In this document: positions 24,792 through 36,698 of the stretch, one piece after another
Position numbering within the stretch: position 1 is the first letter of the stretch
Layout of the letters: every line of letters begins with the position of its first letter
Source: Cryptomeria japonica
Lineage: Eukaryota > Streptophyta > Pinopsida > Cupressales > Cupressaceae
NCBI RefSeq assembly: GCF_030272615.1
Contig: NC_081406.1
Coordinates: forward strand, 258,839,386 to 258,903,385
Direction of reading: 5' to 3'
Length of the DNA: 64,000 nt
Notes under the pieces: model-generated
Databases searched by the model: none
Told to the model about the DNA's origin: nothing
The model's input: only the letters and a program-made list of their open reading frames with translations
Made by a program: the position numbers and the translations under genes

Positions 24792-26527
24792 GTACGTTTC
24801 ATTTGCCGATGGGTGAGATGACAGTCACCCTTGAGGATGTATATCGGATACTGAGGATACCGATAGATAGGGAGCTGATCCCATACGATCGAGATGGAGT
24901 TAGGGAGGCCCTTAGACGAGTATTCCAGGACCTAGGACTGGAGATGAGGGCAAGACACGTGGCGTGAGATACCATGACAGCCACAAGATTAGCATTACCA
25001 GCCGTGGTAGGAGGAGCGATCAGTGGGTTCCTGTGTCCAGACAGGGCAACACGGGGGTTGGCTGTGGGTTGGGGAGGAGCACTAGAGACACTAGTGATGC
25101 AACACACCAGATATGCTTGGGGACCGTGTGTGCTGGCACACCTCTACTATGAGCTGCATCAGTTTGTCTACCACGGATCAGTGGGATTGGGTTGCAAAGT
25201 GACATTGCTGTAGGTATGGGCTTACGAGCATTTGCTAGTGACGAGGCCGATACACTTCAGAAGCAGGGGACATGGACGCAGTTTTGTTCATTTTTATGAC
25301 ATGATCACATCATAGCCACGGATTGGCAGGTTAGAGCATTGGCGGTGAGTGATAGATGATATCGACATGGTCATATGGAGACCATACTTGGGCTGCGAGC
25401 AATGGGAGGACGATGCAGTTGAGCTTCCCTACACCTTCCGGAGCAGGTATCTGATTGGGCGGACGCCCTATGTGCTGGAGAGGTAGCTGGTGGACAGGGT
25501 TGGCCGACAGTTTGGCAGGATTTAGAGGATGCCACGGGGCTCGGGCATGTATGCACGAATGGTTAGGGATCAGGCACAGTTTGGGCCCTTGCTGTCATAT
25601 GATCAGGCAGTGACACAGCTGGTAGAGATGATGCCCCTACCCTGGGACATGTGGCCAGAGATTGAGGACGCCAGCATGGATGCTAAGTACACAGCATACT
25701 GGGCAGAGCATCCCTTCCCACAGTTGACAGATTCGGGAGAGCCATTGGATGGAGATGGGGGTGGAGAGGATGATGATGGTGGAGGTGATGGGGGTAGAGG
25801 CCGATGGAGGAGGAGGGGAGCAGTTGGAGAGAGGAGGGTTGTAGCTCGAAGGGAGGGTGGTGAGGAGAGACAGGCTCGGGTGGTGAGGGGTCATGGCGGA
25901 TTGCTGCTATAGGTGCCAGTAGCACAGGGTCCCAGACAGGTACAGGGACAGGGACAGATACAGGGACAGGTACCAGTACAGGTACAGGTACAGGAGCAGG
26001 CACCCGTATAGGGGGAGCCACAGGCAGAGGCGGAGGGGGCTGACCCAGTGGAGGATGAGCTGATAGAGTTGAGGGAGATCTGCCAGGGCCAGGCAGATGA
26101 GATCCAAGAGTTGGAGAGGGAGAGGGATCGGCTCAGGAGGAGGCTCAGAGATACTGAGCGGGAGCGAGATCAGGCCATTCAACACTACACAGAGGCTGAG
26201 ACAACACTGAGGGCTGGGAAGCAGGCGACAGAGGACACAGGGGCTGGATATGCCTACGTCCTGCAGGCAGGGGAGGAGATCGGTTACTGGCGAGATCTTT
26301 ATTATGGTGCAGTGCCAGCAGATCAGCGGGCGAGGAGCTTCCATAGACCATCGCGTACAACGACGGCTACGGGAGGGAGCCGGAGGAGACAGGCATTGAG
26401 TGGTGGGGTTATGGGTCCTCCACCACCACCAGATAGAAAGGATAGGCGAGATGATCTTGGGGCGAGTCCTTCAGGGGCTCAGATTCCATCGAGGCCAGGT
26501 GGCTCCGAGGGAGGGAGTTCATCATAG

Positions 26528-28249
26528 CCATAGAGGGCTCCCTATGTATCAGTTTTGTACCATTTTTGTATGATGATGTAGACACCTGCGGGTGCTTTTG
26601 TAGCCATATGATTTTGACATCATTGTATCATGACACTTTTATGATTATATATATGAGATGATTCATCTTTGCGGCAGCTATATGCATGTGTACCTATGTG
26701 GTGAGATGCTCTTATGTGATGTTTGTTATATGGATGCAAATATGTATATGATGCAATGCATATATTTTTTTTGTTCTTTTATGTTTTATATGTTATGCAT
26801 GATGCAAATGTGAATGTATGAAATGCCAATGAATATGATAATGCAAATAATTATTTACATGATGAGAATATAAAATGTTCTAACATGTGTTGTGTGCAGG
26901 ATGTGATGCAGTTGTGATATCTATATGTATGTATGAAATGCTTATATGTGGTAATGCAGGTGCAACTACATGAAATGCAAATGTTTTTGGTGTGTCATTA
27001 TACTCAGTCATGTGATAGCAGGCTACGCGGACTCGAGAAGGATGATGGAAGTCAATCAAGAAAGGGAGATGGAAGACATAAGATATGAAAGTGAAAGAGC
27101 TTCTTGTGCATTATCATCATTGAGCGTTATTATGGAAAGTAGGTTATGACAATCAAGGCATATGTTTGACCCAGAAAGTCATTGTACCTGTTTGCATGGA
27201 GATAAGACAGTCACAAACAAGGAATGCCCTAGTTCATACTAGACTCTCAGTGTCCTCATATCCTTGGACAAGTCATAACATTACTAAGAGACAATCCACA
27301 GATAGCAAATACAAATAGGTGATGATACCTCATCCTCGCCTTTCTAGTCAAAGACATCCTGGAGATAGAATCTCTAGTCAAAGACATCCCGAAAAAGCTA
27401 AAAGACATGTCACCAAAAGATAAAATCAAAAGAAAACCAAGACTCGACACCAACATCCATTGTAGTCCTCAAGTTTAGTGTCTCTTGTCACTTGTATAAG
27501 TCTTATTTGATTGTGGTCACAATGTTTACTTTCATAGAAAGGATAGATAGCACTGAACCATAATGTTGTCTGAGTCTATTGAAACATTTGATTTGTTAAA
27601 AACCCATTGTTACTGCTGTGTCTCATCTGAAACTGACTGAATCCATGAAACTGATACTTTATTGTGGATCTGTGATGCAAATGTTGCTTTATTGCGGATT
27701 GTGCGCGGATAGACTGAAGGAAGCTGGAAGAAACTATACTCCTCAAAACATGTGATGTTCTCAGTTCCACACCCATCACTAGATGTAGGATTTTGCCTTA
27801 GCCACAGATAAGATCTGATTTATTATGGATGGAAAGGAGTGAAAAGGGAGGTTTATTATGAATGGCTAACCAATCTTAGGGAGATCAATAACAAGCCATG
27901 ATGGGAATGGGTAAGTTTATTATGGATGAATTGGTCGTGAGTGTGTGCAAAGTGAAGGGATGAAATGGAATCCTGAAGGAGGGAGGAGCAATGTCTCTAT
28001 GCATAGCGCTGGTGACCCAGTTTTCACCATGGTACTTGCCCAGGGCGCCATCGAAGTGGTTTTTACCGTTGGACGAAATTATTTCTCTTTACTTTTTTCA
28101 ATTTTTTCAATGTTTTTTTTTTGTGTCACAAGGCGCCCGTTTGCCAGGTTTTCACCAAGTAACGATTTTTTTTGTTTTATAATTTTTTTTTTGTATTTTT
28201 TGTATTTTTGATTTTTTTTGTATTTTTGAAATTAGGATACTCTGAAGAG
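26528..28249. other. Noncoding spacer between the converging gag and PMD units of Element 1
   Basis: It lies downstream of both the integrase-tail stop (minus strand) and the PMD stop (plus strand), so it should contain the 3' ends of both transcripts. Low-complexity ATGTATATG-like words fill 26640-26960, and T-rich runs fill 28080-28230. No conserved frame is seen. Confidence 0.6.
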
Positions 28250-31200
28250 CTATGTGTAAAACCTGCGAAGGTGCATGCTGTTGATAGGATCCTCCAAAGG
28301 TTCACCTTCTGTAGTTGAGAGTTGATATGCACCAGATCCATATGCTATTGTAATAATGTAGGGACCAAGCCAGTTTGGTTCGAACTTGCCCTTCTTCTCT
28401 CTGTCCTGTTGATTTTTAGGATTTTCTCTGAGAACTAAGTCACCCACCTCAAATGTGCGAGGTTTGACCTTGTGATTGTAGCTACATTGTTCCTTGATTG
28501 AATGATGTGTAGCTCAAGTGACTGTCTTCCTTGATGAAGGAACTGAGATAGAATTACTAGTGTGTGGACTACACAGGCCCATATGCATGTCACCTAAAGA
28601 AGTTTGGGTATCCCTGATAACAAAGTCCCTTGAGGAAGTTCCATTAAAGGTCCATGATGTATCGCCAGAAGGGAAAGGATGTGTGAAACAAGTGGATGAG
28701 TTATGAAGGGTTATGATTGAGAAAAGAAGTAAAAGTATCATGACATGTTGGAGACTTAGGATCAACAAGTATTCTTTTTGACTTGAAATTTTAGAACTTT
28801 TGCCCCCAGTTATTTTGGTATTAGGGGAGATCAACTCTTTCTTTTTTTGCTTCATAGGATTTTTATCCTTGACTTTGATTTTTGCAGAGTCCAGTAGCTT
28901 TTGATTTTGATTTGGACTGAACGATTTTTCTTTATTTTTGACTTGTAGATTTTTCTTTTCATAGCTTGATTTGTGATCCTCGATTAGTAAGGGCTTTTGT
29001 AATTCTTGTTGATCCAAGTCTGGGAGAGGTCTGGAAATGGAATGAGTGGGTGATATGGTAAAGCTATGTGGGTTCTCAAGAGGGCTGGCGATATGCTCAA
29101 TAGATTCTTTGTTGGAACCACTCTTAGGACTATTGATCTCAAGAGATGCTTGCACCACTAGAGGAAATTTGCATTTAGACTTAGTAGCCACAACACTAGG
29201 CGGTTCACACCCAATTCCTTGGCATTGAAAATTGTTTGTAGATTTTTCTTGTTGACTCAATGTGTTAGGAGATAGTAGGAGTTGATCAACATGAAATATA
29301 TACTCACCACATCCTAAGTCTTTAACCTTGAATTTTTCTTTGAGCTCTGTTTGTTTTGATGTACAAGCTTTCAAGGATTTTGGAGCCACATATGTTGAAG
29401 ATGGAATAGCTTCTCGATTACTTGGTATTGTTATTTTTGATCTAGGTCGTAGATTGTTGCAATATATGAATGGATTTGGGTCAGCTTTGACATTCACTTC
29501 AACTCCATTATGTGGAAACTTGATACATCGATGATATGTAGATGGTACTACGCTCATCTCATGAATCCATGGATGTCCCAAAAGTATGTTGTATGTAAGA
29601 TCAAGGTCAAGGACTTGACAAACCACATCTTTTGTAACTGGCCCAACCCTGAGAGGTAAGGTGACTGTTCCTTTTGATGAACGCTCTTCATCATCATATG
29701 CTTTGATGGTAATTTTGTTTGTAGAATTCACAGCTTTATCAGAATATCCCAATTGTTTAATAGTGCTCAATGTACAAATGTTTAGACCTGCTCCTCCATC
29801 TATCAGGACTCGTTTTATTCGATGTTTGTGTATGAAGGCTTCAATGTGTAAAGGTGCATTATGTGGCTAATTTACGGAGCTGTCATCAGCTTCTGTGAAT
29901 GTAAGAGAGTGTGGAATGGAAAGGTATCCCACTATGGCTTGAAACTGGTCCACGTTCAGATCAGTAGGAACGACAGTGTCTCTCAAGATTTTGTCAAGAA
30001 TGGCTTTATGTGCGGGAGATATGCGTAAGAGCTCAAGAATGGAGATGAGCGCGGGTGTTTTCCCTAACTGTTCTACAAGGTCATACTTAGGTTTGGTTGA
30101 TGAAGAAGCAATGTTTTTAGTTGGAGCACCTTGCAAAGTAATTTTACCTCGATGAGTTGTGACATGACATTCAGAGGTAGGTTCGGAAGAAGATCCAACG
30201 CCTTTTAGGACAATCTTGGGTCTCTGAGTAGAATTCTCAGGATTTTTGTCCTTGATGATAATTGTAGAGACGTAATTGTCCATCAAAATGTGATTGATAG
30301 TTGAATCATAGTTGTAGGATGCTCTAGTATAGTTGGTTTGGTCATCTATGGCTTTCGCTTTTCCCTTGTCATGTTTTGGGAATGGTTCCTTAAACATCTC
30401 ATGTTCTTGATTAGACGAATGTCCCTCAATCTCAATGTCACCTCTATCAATGAGATCTTGTATGATGTTCTTCAGTCGATGACAATTTCCTGTCTTATGA
30501 CCCTTGCTCTGATGAAATTCACAATACTCATCATCATTCCACCAATTTGGTTTAACCTTTGGTTCATATGGAGGAAAGTCTGGAACTGTGATTACCTTGT
30601 TTGCCACAAGCTTTTTGAAAACTGACTCAAGTGGTTCTCCCAATGGAGTGTACTTCCTTCATGATCTGGAAGTTGTTTGAGTATTCACCTGATTGTTTGT
30701 AGAACTTGATCCCGAAAAGATGAATTTGGGTCGCATTGTGTTGGCATCAACAACACCATCATTGACTGTGTTCTTGTTTTTATTCCAAAATCTTGGCTTG
30801 TCTTTTCCTTTAAAGTCATCTTTGTTTTCCTTGAATATCTTGATGACTCCTTGTTCAATTAGGACCTTTTCTGTTGCTAAGCCTTTTTCAATAACGTCCT
30901 TGAAGGTGGAGAAACAAGCTTTTCTTAGATCATAGCCAATGTCTTTGTTAACGTTCTGGGTGAACATTTCTACCATTTGTTTTTGTGGAATTTCACAAGA
31001 GCATCTGCTGGCTAGATTTCTCCATCTTTGTAGAAATGATGCAAAAGACTCTCCCTCTTTTTGCTTGGTATTGCACAAAGTAGTGACTGATATGTCTGTC
31101 TCTATATTGTAGGAGAAATGTTGAATAAATGTCTCTGCTAGATCACCCCATGACTTAATACCAGGTGGGAGTTGGGAGAACCATTCCATAGCTTGATCAC

Positions 31201-32380
31201 CTAAGCTTTGTGGGAATAATCTCATCAAGTATGTCTCTTCTGCTGCTACCTCAATGCAGGCTGTGAAAAACTGTCTTATGTGTGCCTTAGGATCCCATTT
31301 TCCTCTATACTTATCAAATTTAGGCGTCACAAAGTGTGTAGGAAAAGGAGGCATTAGAATGTTCTTGTCAAATGGATAAGGACATATGTCTCTCATTGTG
31401 TATGTTGGCTTTGGTGTATTTATGTCCTCCATTTTCTTTTGTAAGTCCCTGATTTGTTGTTCCAAATTGCTCTTAGGTGGAGATTGACTTCTTGGACCAT
31501 ACCCTATGCTTGAGGCACCAATTGGAGGAGGAGCATGTTGCATATATGGATGATATTGATCATACACATGTTCATATGGGGGAGGTCTATAATAATGTTG
31601 TGTATATGGACCACTTGGTATAGATTCATGTTGAGGAACACCATATCTATTTTGTGCATGTATACCATACTCTACAGACATGTCATGTTCTAATGTGTTG
31701 CCCCCAAATTTGACACGGGGTTTCCTTGTGTCCAAATTTTGAGCATGCCTTTGAATATCCAATTGCCTTGGTGGTTGATCCTTAGCATTAGTATGTGATT
31801 GAGCATATCTGTTTGCATATTTGTCTGCATAAGACTTCCATAACGGTCTGTGAGGGTGAGTATCATATGCTTGACCATGTGTATGTGGGACCTCTGGTTT
31901 TTGAAGCAAAGCTGATGGTGATTCAGGTACCATATGTGGTCCTCTATTTCCTCCACTATTAGGTCTCCTTTGATCCATGTTGGAGTGAGTTTGTTGCAAA
32001 GGTCGATTTTTCATTATTTGAGACATGTCAAAATCATGAGGTATCTTGGCTCCACTTTGTGCCATCATTTGTAAGAAGTACTGTCTATCCCTTCTCATTA
32101 TTTCCTCAACCAATCGATTGAAATGGGGATTCATAATGGATTCTTCCACATCTGCTGAATGTATGGAAAAGTTGTCCATATTGTCATTGTGTGTAGCATT
32201 GTTGTTTATAGTGTCCATGTTCTCAACATTTGGAATGTTTCTATAGGCATCCATGTCAGGTAATGTAGTATGATCAGAGTTGAAAAAGATATCATTGTCA
32301 TACTCATAAGAACTCATGTTTGCGGACTCTTGAGCCTCTTTAGTTTCTCTCCTAAATTTTTGAAGACGGGTTTCAACCAT
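28250..32380 (-). pseudogene. Element 1 gag-protease frame fused to an integrase tail
   Basis: A single frame of 1377 codons runs from the ATG at 32380 to the stop at 28250, with three internal stops: TGA at 30661-30659, TAG at 29869-29867 and TGA at 28516-28514. The Gag core (WDPKAHIRQFFTACIEVA to FLQRWRNLASRC) lies in the first 573 codons. A modified zinc knuckle (CEFHQSKGHKTGNC) follows the first stop. The protease active site reads VLIDGGAGLNIC, with the later YNILLGHPWIHEM segment. Reverse transcriptase, RNase H and most of integrase are missing. The end, from VKPRTFEVGDLVLRENPK to MHLRRFYT, is the C-terminal part of a Ty3/gypsy integrase. A hydrophobic stretch sits at 28706-28775, just where pol should be. 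Confidence 0.9.
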
Positions 32381-32874
32381 GAACTAGGTATTGATCGAGA
32401 TGTGTGAGACTAGATGAAAAATGGAAAAAGTATGGAAGACCAAGAGTTGGATGGAATGTAAATGAATCTGAGGTGTACTTGCAATGTCCAAAGTGTAAGA
32501 CCAAGTATGTATGTAGTAGAGTAGGTGTGACTTCCAAAGAGAGGATAGTTTCTCTTGATGAGGTAAGTTGACCTTGACTCTAAATAAGACCAAATGAGAC
32601 CCAAAGGTAAGAAACCTTGATGAGGGACCACTTAGCAAAGTGTTGTTGTATGTAGTGTGTTGACAAAGTATAGTGAGGACAAGCAAGTGACCTTTTGACT
32701 CAAGTTTAGACAAGTGTGAATGTAAAGTGAGATGTGAAGCAATGATGGATTTTGTGAGACCCAAAGATTGGTTGAATGCTAAATGAAACCCTGGAGAAAT
32801 GACCTAGGAAGCTCAAGAATTCCGAAACTGACTGTGTTTGTTTGCTGGACTGTAACAATTTTTCAATTTTGGAC

Positions 32875-33037
32875 ATAGACGCGCCTGTATACTTCACAGA
32901 CGTGGTTTCCTGACGCAGACGCAGCTCTGTTTAACACAGACACATTTTTGAGATTTTTTTGCAAAGTGAAATGTTGACTGTTGGAACACAGACGCGATTC
33001 TACCCTTCACAGATGCGGTTTCCTGACACAGACGCGT
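32875..33037 (-). repeat. Leader cluster 1 of the 20-nt-pitch motif
   Basis: On the plus strand, versions of CACAGACGCG start near 32875, 32895, 32915, 32935, 32987, 33008 and 33027. Neighbouring copies are 19-21 nt apart. On the element's sense strand these read CGCGTCTGTG, the same sense the motif has in the oppositely transcribed PMD intron. Confidence 0.85.
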
Positions 33038-34260
33038 TTCTGTAAAATTTGTGCAATTTTTTCCAATCTGTGAAGTCATTTTGTTGTGACCAAATCTGAC
33101 TGTTTGACTGTTTTTCGTGACAAAAGGACACAGTGTTGATGAAGACCCAATGTTTGCAAGTGTCTAGACTCAAAATGACTCCAAGAAAAGTGTGTTGTTT
33201 GATGTGAAAATGTTTTGCATACACTTGAAGACACAAAAGACACAATGTTTTGTTGTTTGGTCTTGAATGCTTTGAATGTTTAACATAAGTCAAGCACAAT
33301 TCTTATGGCTGGCCAAGACAATAGTTGTTGATCCCACATGGGGTTTTACCCCCGAGGCTACGCTATTCAGAGCGGATACTTAGATGATTGACCTCACTAG
33401 CTCCACCCTCGACACTCACTTCTCGGGTCAGCCAAGCATCAGTCCCCACGAAAACTCCCCGTGGTGAACTTTGTATCTCTACTAAGAACCATATGTGTGT
33501 GGGCCGCTACCAGAGGTCCGACCTCCTGCCTCAACAACTAGAAGGATTTGGGATTCTAAAACAAAAAGGTGCTAGTAAGGGTATCCGCTCGTGTGGCCAT
33601 ACATGTGGCACTTTCAACTCTGTAAATATAGAAGGCTCCCAGCCGGTAGGGGTTATGCCCTACAACTGATCAAATAAATTTGATCAAACAGGTTTATGGG
33701 GAGACATAGTGTCGGTATGAACTAATCAACACACGTTATTCATAGTTTTCACCATGAATATAGTTATTTATAGTGGTTTGGAAGAAGATGGCTTTTCTTT
33801 TGCTACCACTTGAGTTGTTCTCTTCTCACTAGTAGTCCTAATGACCACACGGGAAGACAGGCCCTCTAAAGATTAAACAAAAAGAGCCTATTGCTCAAGA
33901 CACAAAAGACAATGATTCAATTTTAGTGCACCAATTGAAGTGTTTGCTAGTCCATGAAAACAAGGCACACAATAAAAATCCAAAAACCCTTGCCAAGGCC
34001 CTGCAAGAAAGAGTTGTTAGTAGTTTGGATTGTTTCAAATGATCACCCCTTCCTGCAAGCACACAAGTTAGGTAAATTTTAAACCCAAAAGGCTTTGTGA
34101 AAATAGGGGCCTTCAACCAAACGATTTAACTTTTAAGACAAGCTGCACCAATTTCGTTAGCTAGATCTGAAAATGTTAGCTCAAGATAAACCAGATCTGA
34201 AACCCTAAATGCAAAATCCGAAAACTGAATCAATAAAAACTCAAAATTTGAAACTGGTGA

Positions 34261-34490
34261 ACACAAACGCAATTACCCTTGACACAGACGCGACTCCGTG
34301 ACACAGACGCGGTTCTGTGAGACACAGATGTGACCACAGAACACAGACGCGTCTTATGGACACAGACGCGGCTAAAATCAGTGCAGACGCGCTTTCCTGG
34401 AACCTGCAAAATAAAATATTACCGATAACACAGACGCGACTCCAGATGTTGCAGACGCGCCAGAAAATCAAAAACGCGATCCAAAAGTAC
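34261..34490 (-). repeat. Leader cluster 2 of the 20-nt-pitch motif
   Basis: On the plus strand ACACAGACGCG-like units start near 34261, 34282, 34301, 34322, 34341, 34360 and 34381, a step of 19-21 nt. A few looser copies extend to 34490. The cluster ends about 100 bp before the primer-binding site. Confidence 0.87.
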
Positions 34491-34587
34491 GCAGATGCAA
34501 AAATGTCGAAAATGTTGTCGAAAATGCCAGATCTAAGACTTCAAACACAAAATCTGCAACAAAATGTTAAATGCAAAAGGGACAAGA

Positions 34588-34605
34588 GTCCCACTGGGCG
34601 TGCCA
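34588..34605 (-). other. Element 1 primer-binding site
   Basis: On the minus strand, TGGCACGCCCAGTGGGAC starts three bases after the 5' LTR. It has the TGG start and position expected of a tRNA-primed site; I did not assign the tRNA. The partial copy has TGGCACGCCCGGTGGGAC at 63157-63174. Confidence 0.8.
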
Positions 34606-34608
34606 AAA

Positions 34609-35383
34609 TGTATATGGTGAAAATGGATAACAATAATAACAATATTGAAAGGCTAAATGAATTCAACCACAAAACCCTAGCCTAACAACAACAAAGATCC
34701 ACCATAACATATGAAGATTACCTAAGACAATGCAAATCAAACGAAATCACAAAGATTATACCATCACATGTCCAATAGGGTTTTGATCTCCATTCTTCCT
34801 ATCTCCATTGATCTTGCTTGATATATTTGCTCTTAGATTTTATGTGCACAAGAGCTCAACAAAGAATGGAATGTGGTTGCAAGTAGGATCGTAGTGTAGT
34901 CAATCGCATAAATTGATTCATTAGGTCATTAGGGTTTGATAATGAAGAAAGCATCTCCTTATATAGAAGACACTATAAGAAATGGAGGGATAAGATTGAG
35001 AGGTGTAAAAGGAGGTCGGCTATGATTAGAGGGTAGGTAAAAGAAATAATAAAATAATGAAAGGGGTAGGTAGTGTATGAATTAAGAGATGAATGACATG
35101 TGTCATGGGTAGAAAAGACTAATGAATTAATTAAATAAATAAAGATTCATTTAATTAATAGAAGAAGTGGGATCAATTAAATAAATAAGATATTTATTTA
35201 ATTTAGGAAAATGATAATTTAAATAAATAAATGTATTTATTTAAATGAGAAATAAGGCTAGAAGAGGATAAATGAATTAATTAAATAAATAAAGATTTAT
35301 TTAATTAATAGAAGAATTAAGCTTAGATAATTAAATAAATAAAATATTTATTTAATTAGACATGAAAATTTTAGGTGTCTACA
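34609..35383 (-). repeat. Element 1, 5' LTR
   Basis: 775 bp, the same length as the 3' LTR. The TATA box is at 34959-34966 (minus strand CTATATAA) and the five AT palindromes are at 35126-35358. Differences from the other LTR are mostly C/T or G/A changes in the half nearest gag. Confidence 0.95.
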
Positions 35384-35388
35384 GACAC

Positions 35389-36698
35389 AATCGCAACATG
35401 CATTAAAAACCTTCCTTGGAAAGTAAGAGAAATAGATGGAGAAGGGTAAGAGATTTTATTTATTATGGTAAGTGATAAAATAATTCTAACTATGCAAAAG
35501 AATTAAAGGGATTTTGTCTCAATACATATGAGATGTGAAAGACCATTGTCTAGACACAAAAAACAATTCAACGGTACAAATATAGTGTTATAAAAAAATA
35601 TGTATCTCTGTAAAAAATTATTATGTTTAGGTACAATAATGAAGGCCTTTGTCTAGTATGAGAATAATAATCATAATTGATATCACTACAATCAAATTGA
35701 TGACTGATGCTAGTAATAATATGTGTCCCCTCCAATTGGTTGCATAAATAGTGTGCAAAGAATTGGGAAGATGAGAAAAATACAAAAGCATGATAATGTG
35801 TATAGTAATGAAAAAATATATCATCCTATAAGAACATAAACTAGAAAGAATTATTGAGGGCCATGTAATAAGTGTACCCCTAATATACACAAATGGTAAG
35901 ATAAGCATGACATATCATGTAGGCATATACATAAAACATAATCATCTAGGTGTATATAATAAGGTTGCCCTAGTATACACAAGTTTTTAGGAAAATAATA
36001 TAGGTCAATCAAACAATTTCCTACATAACCCCATGAGAAAAAGGCATGATACAAGCGTACAAAAAAAAATATAATGCAAAAATAAAAGACATGCTACAAG
36101 ATAACACAAGATATACCCTAGGAAAATCCTCAAGAGGGAAAGCTCCTTCCTTCAAAAGATCCACATTCAATGTATTATTCAACAACAAAATTATTATAAT
36201 ACACATACAGTATCTCCTCAGATACTTTTGAAACATCATCCTCCTCCAATACATCCTCCATGAATCCAAGCATATATCCATACATAACATACCATGCTTT
36301 ACATATGCACTCTTTAGAAGAAAGCTCAATACAATGACAACCAAGTCAAACAACCAAACGATGAATGTTGACTACTAAACATGTGTTTGCTTTTGTAGAA
36401 TCAATCTCACACAAAACAATCAAGTGGTAAGGTGAAATCATGTGCCTCAAAACCACGAGTATATAAAACCATTGACTGATTTAATTTTCCGTGCTAAGTT
36501 TCTTAGTATTAAATATTTTCCCATGTGCAACCCATGCATAAAATATCTAACCAATATTACCTACAACTTTACAAGTGGATCCAAATATGTATTTAATGTG
36601 AGTAAACACATCACTTAAAATGTACTACAGATAAATATTTTTTTATATAATTAGATAAGTATTTCTTGTACACAGTGTACAATGTCATATTCCTAACA
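35389..36698 (-). mobile_element. Probable minus-strand Copia LTR or fragment
   Basis: At its right edge the minus strand reads AAGTGGGAGAA and then TGTTAGGAATATGACATTG. This is the usual polypurine-tract-plus-LTR-start arrangement of plant Copia elements, placing an LTR start at 36698. The left boundary is uncertain. No coding domain is seen in the stretch, and the rest of such an element to the right is not recognisable. Confidence 0.45.

Larger units (their letters stand above)
22569..26527 (+). pseudogene. Antisense plant-mobile-domain (PMD) gene, decayed and interrupted
   Basis: Exon 1 is 22569-22634 (22 codons, context GCGATGGCT) and ends at a perfect GTAAGT donor. The intron, 22635-23404, ends TTGCTTGACTGCAG with a CTGAC branch-point-like site 27 nt upstream. 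Exon 2 runs 23405-26527, split by a solo LTR at 23597-24791; the frame matches across the target duplication. Hallmarks of PMD proteins include ALAERWHSETCTFHLPMGEM, VTLEDVYRILRIPIDRE, the stretch before VWAYEHLLVTRP, VIWRPYLG and VDRVGRQFGRI. After it come an acidic Gly-rich stretch, a Gln-Val repeat and a coiled coil (ELERERDRLRRRLRDTERER). The total would be about 662 codons. Nine in-frame stops occur: TGA at 23459, 24965, 25346; TAG at 25211, 25313, 25484, 25523, 25910, 26009. PMD genes are known in plant transposons and as host genes tied to silencing. Confidence 0.88.
32381..34587 (-). other. Element 1 5' leader
   Basis: 2.2 kb between the primer-binding site and the gag start codon. 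It contains two clusters of the CGCGTCTGTG motif (listed separately) and no convincing sense frame. The plus-strand frame at 33388-33669 lacks motifs. Part of it (about 33820-34608) is also present at 63154-64000 in the partial second copy. Confidence 0.75.
21446..35383 (-). mobile_element. Element 1: complete 13.9-kb LTR retrotransposon, Ty3/gypsy-type, lacking RT
   Basis: Two 775-bp LTRs (21446-22220 and 34609-35383) bound the element, and GACAC flanks it at 21441-21445 and 35384-35388. The sense strand is minus. The order is 5' LTR (right), primer-binding site, 2.2-kb leader, gag-protease frame, an integrase C-terminal tail, 1.7 kb of noncoding DNA, an antisense PMD gene, polypurine tract, 3' LTR. 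Reverse transcriptase, RNase H and the integrase core are absent, so it must have been mobilised in trans. Protease of the LIDGG type, the modified zinc knuckle and an antisense extra gene before the 3' LTR all suggest the Tat-like branch of Ty3/gypsy (inference). The LTRs differ at about ten positions by eye, so the insertion is fairly young. Confidence 0.95.

Noticed and set aside
33388-33669. 93-codon plus-strand frame in the Element 1 leader
   Set aside because: It lies antisense in the leader, with no motif and no promoter or splice signals.
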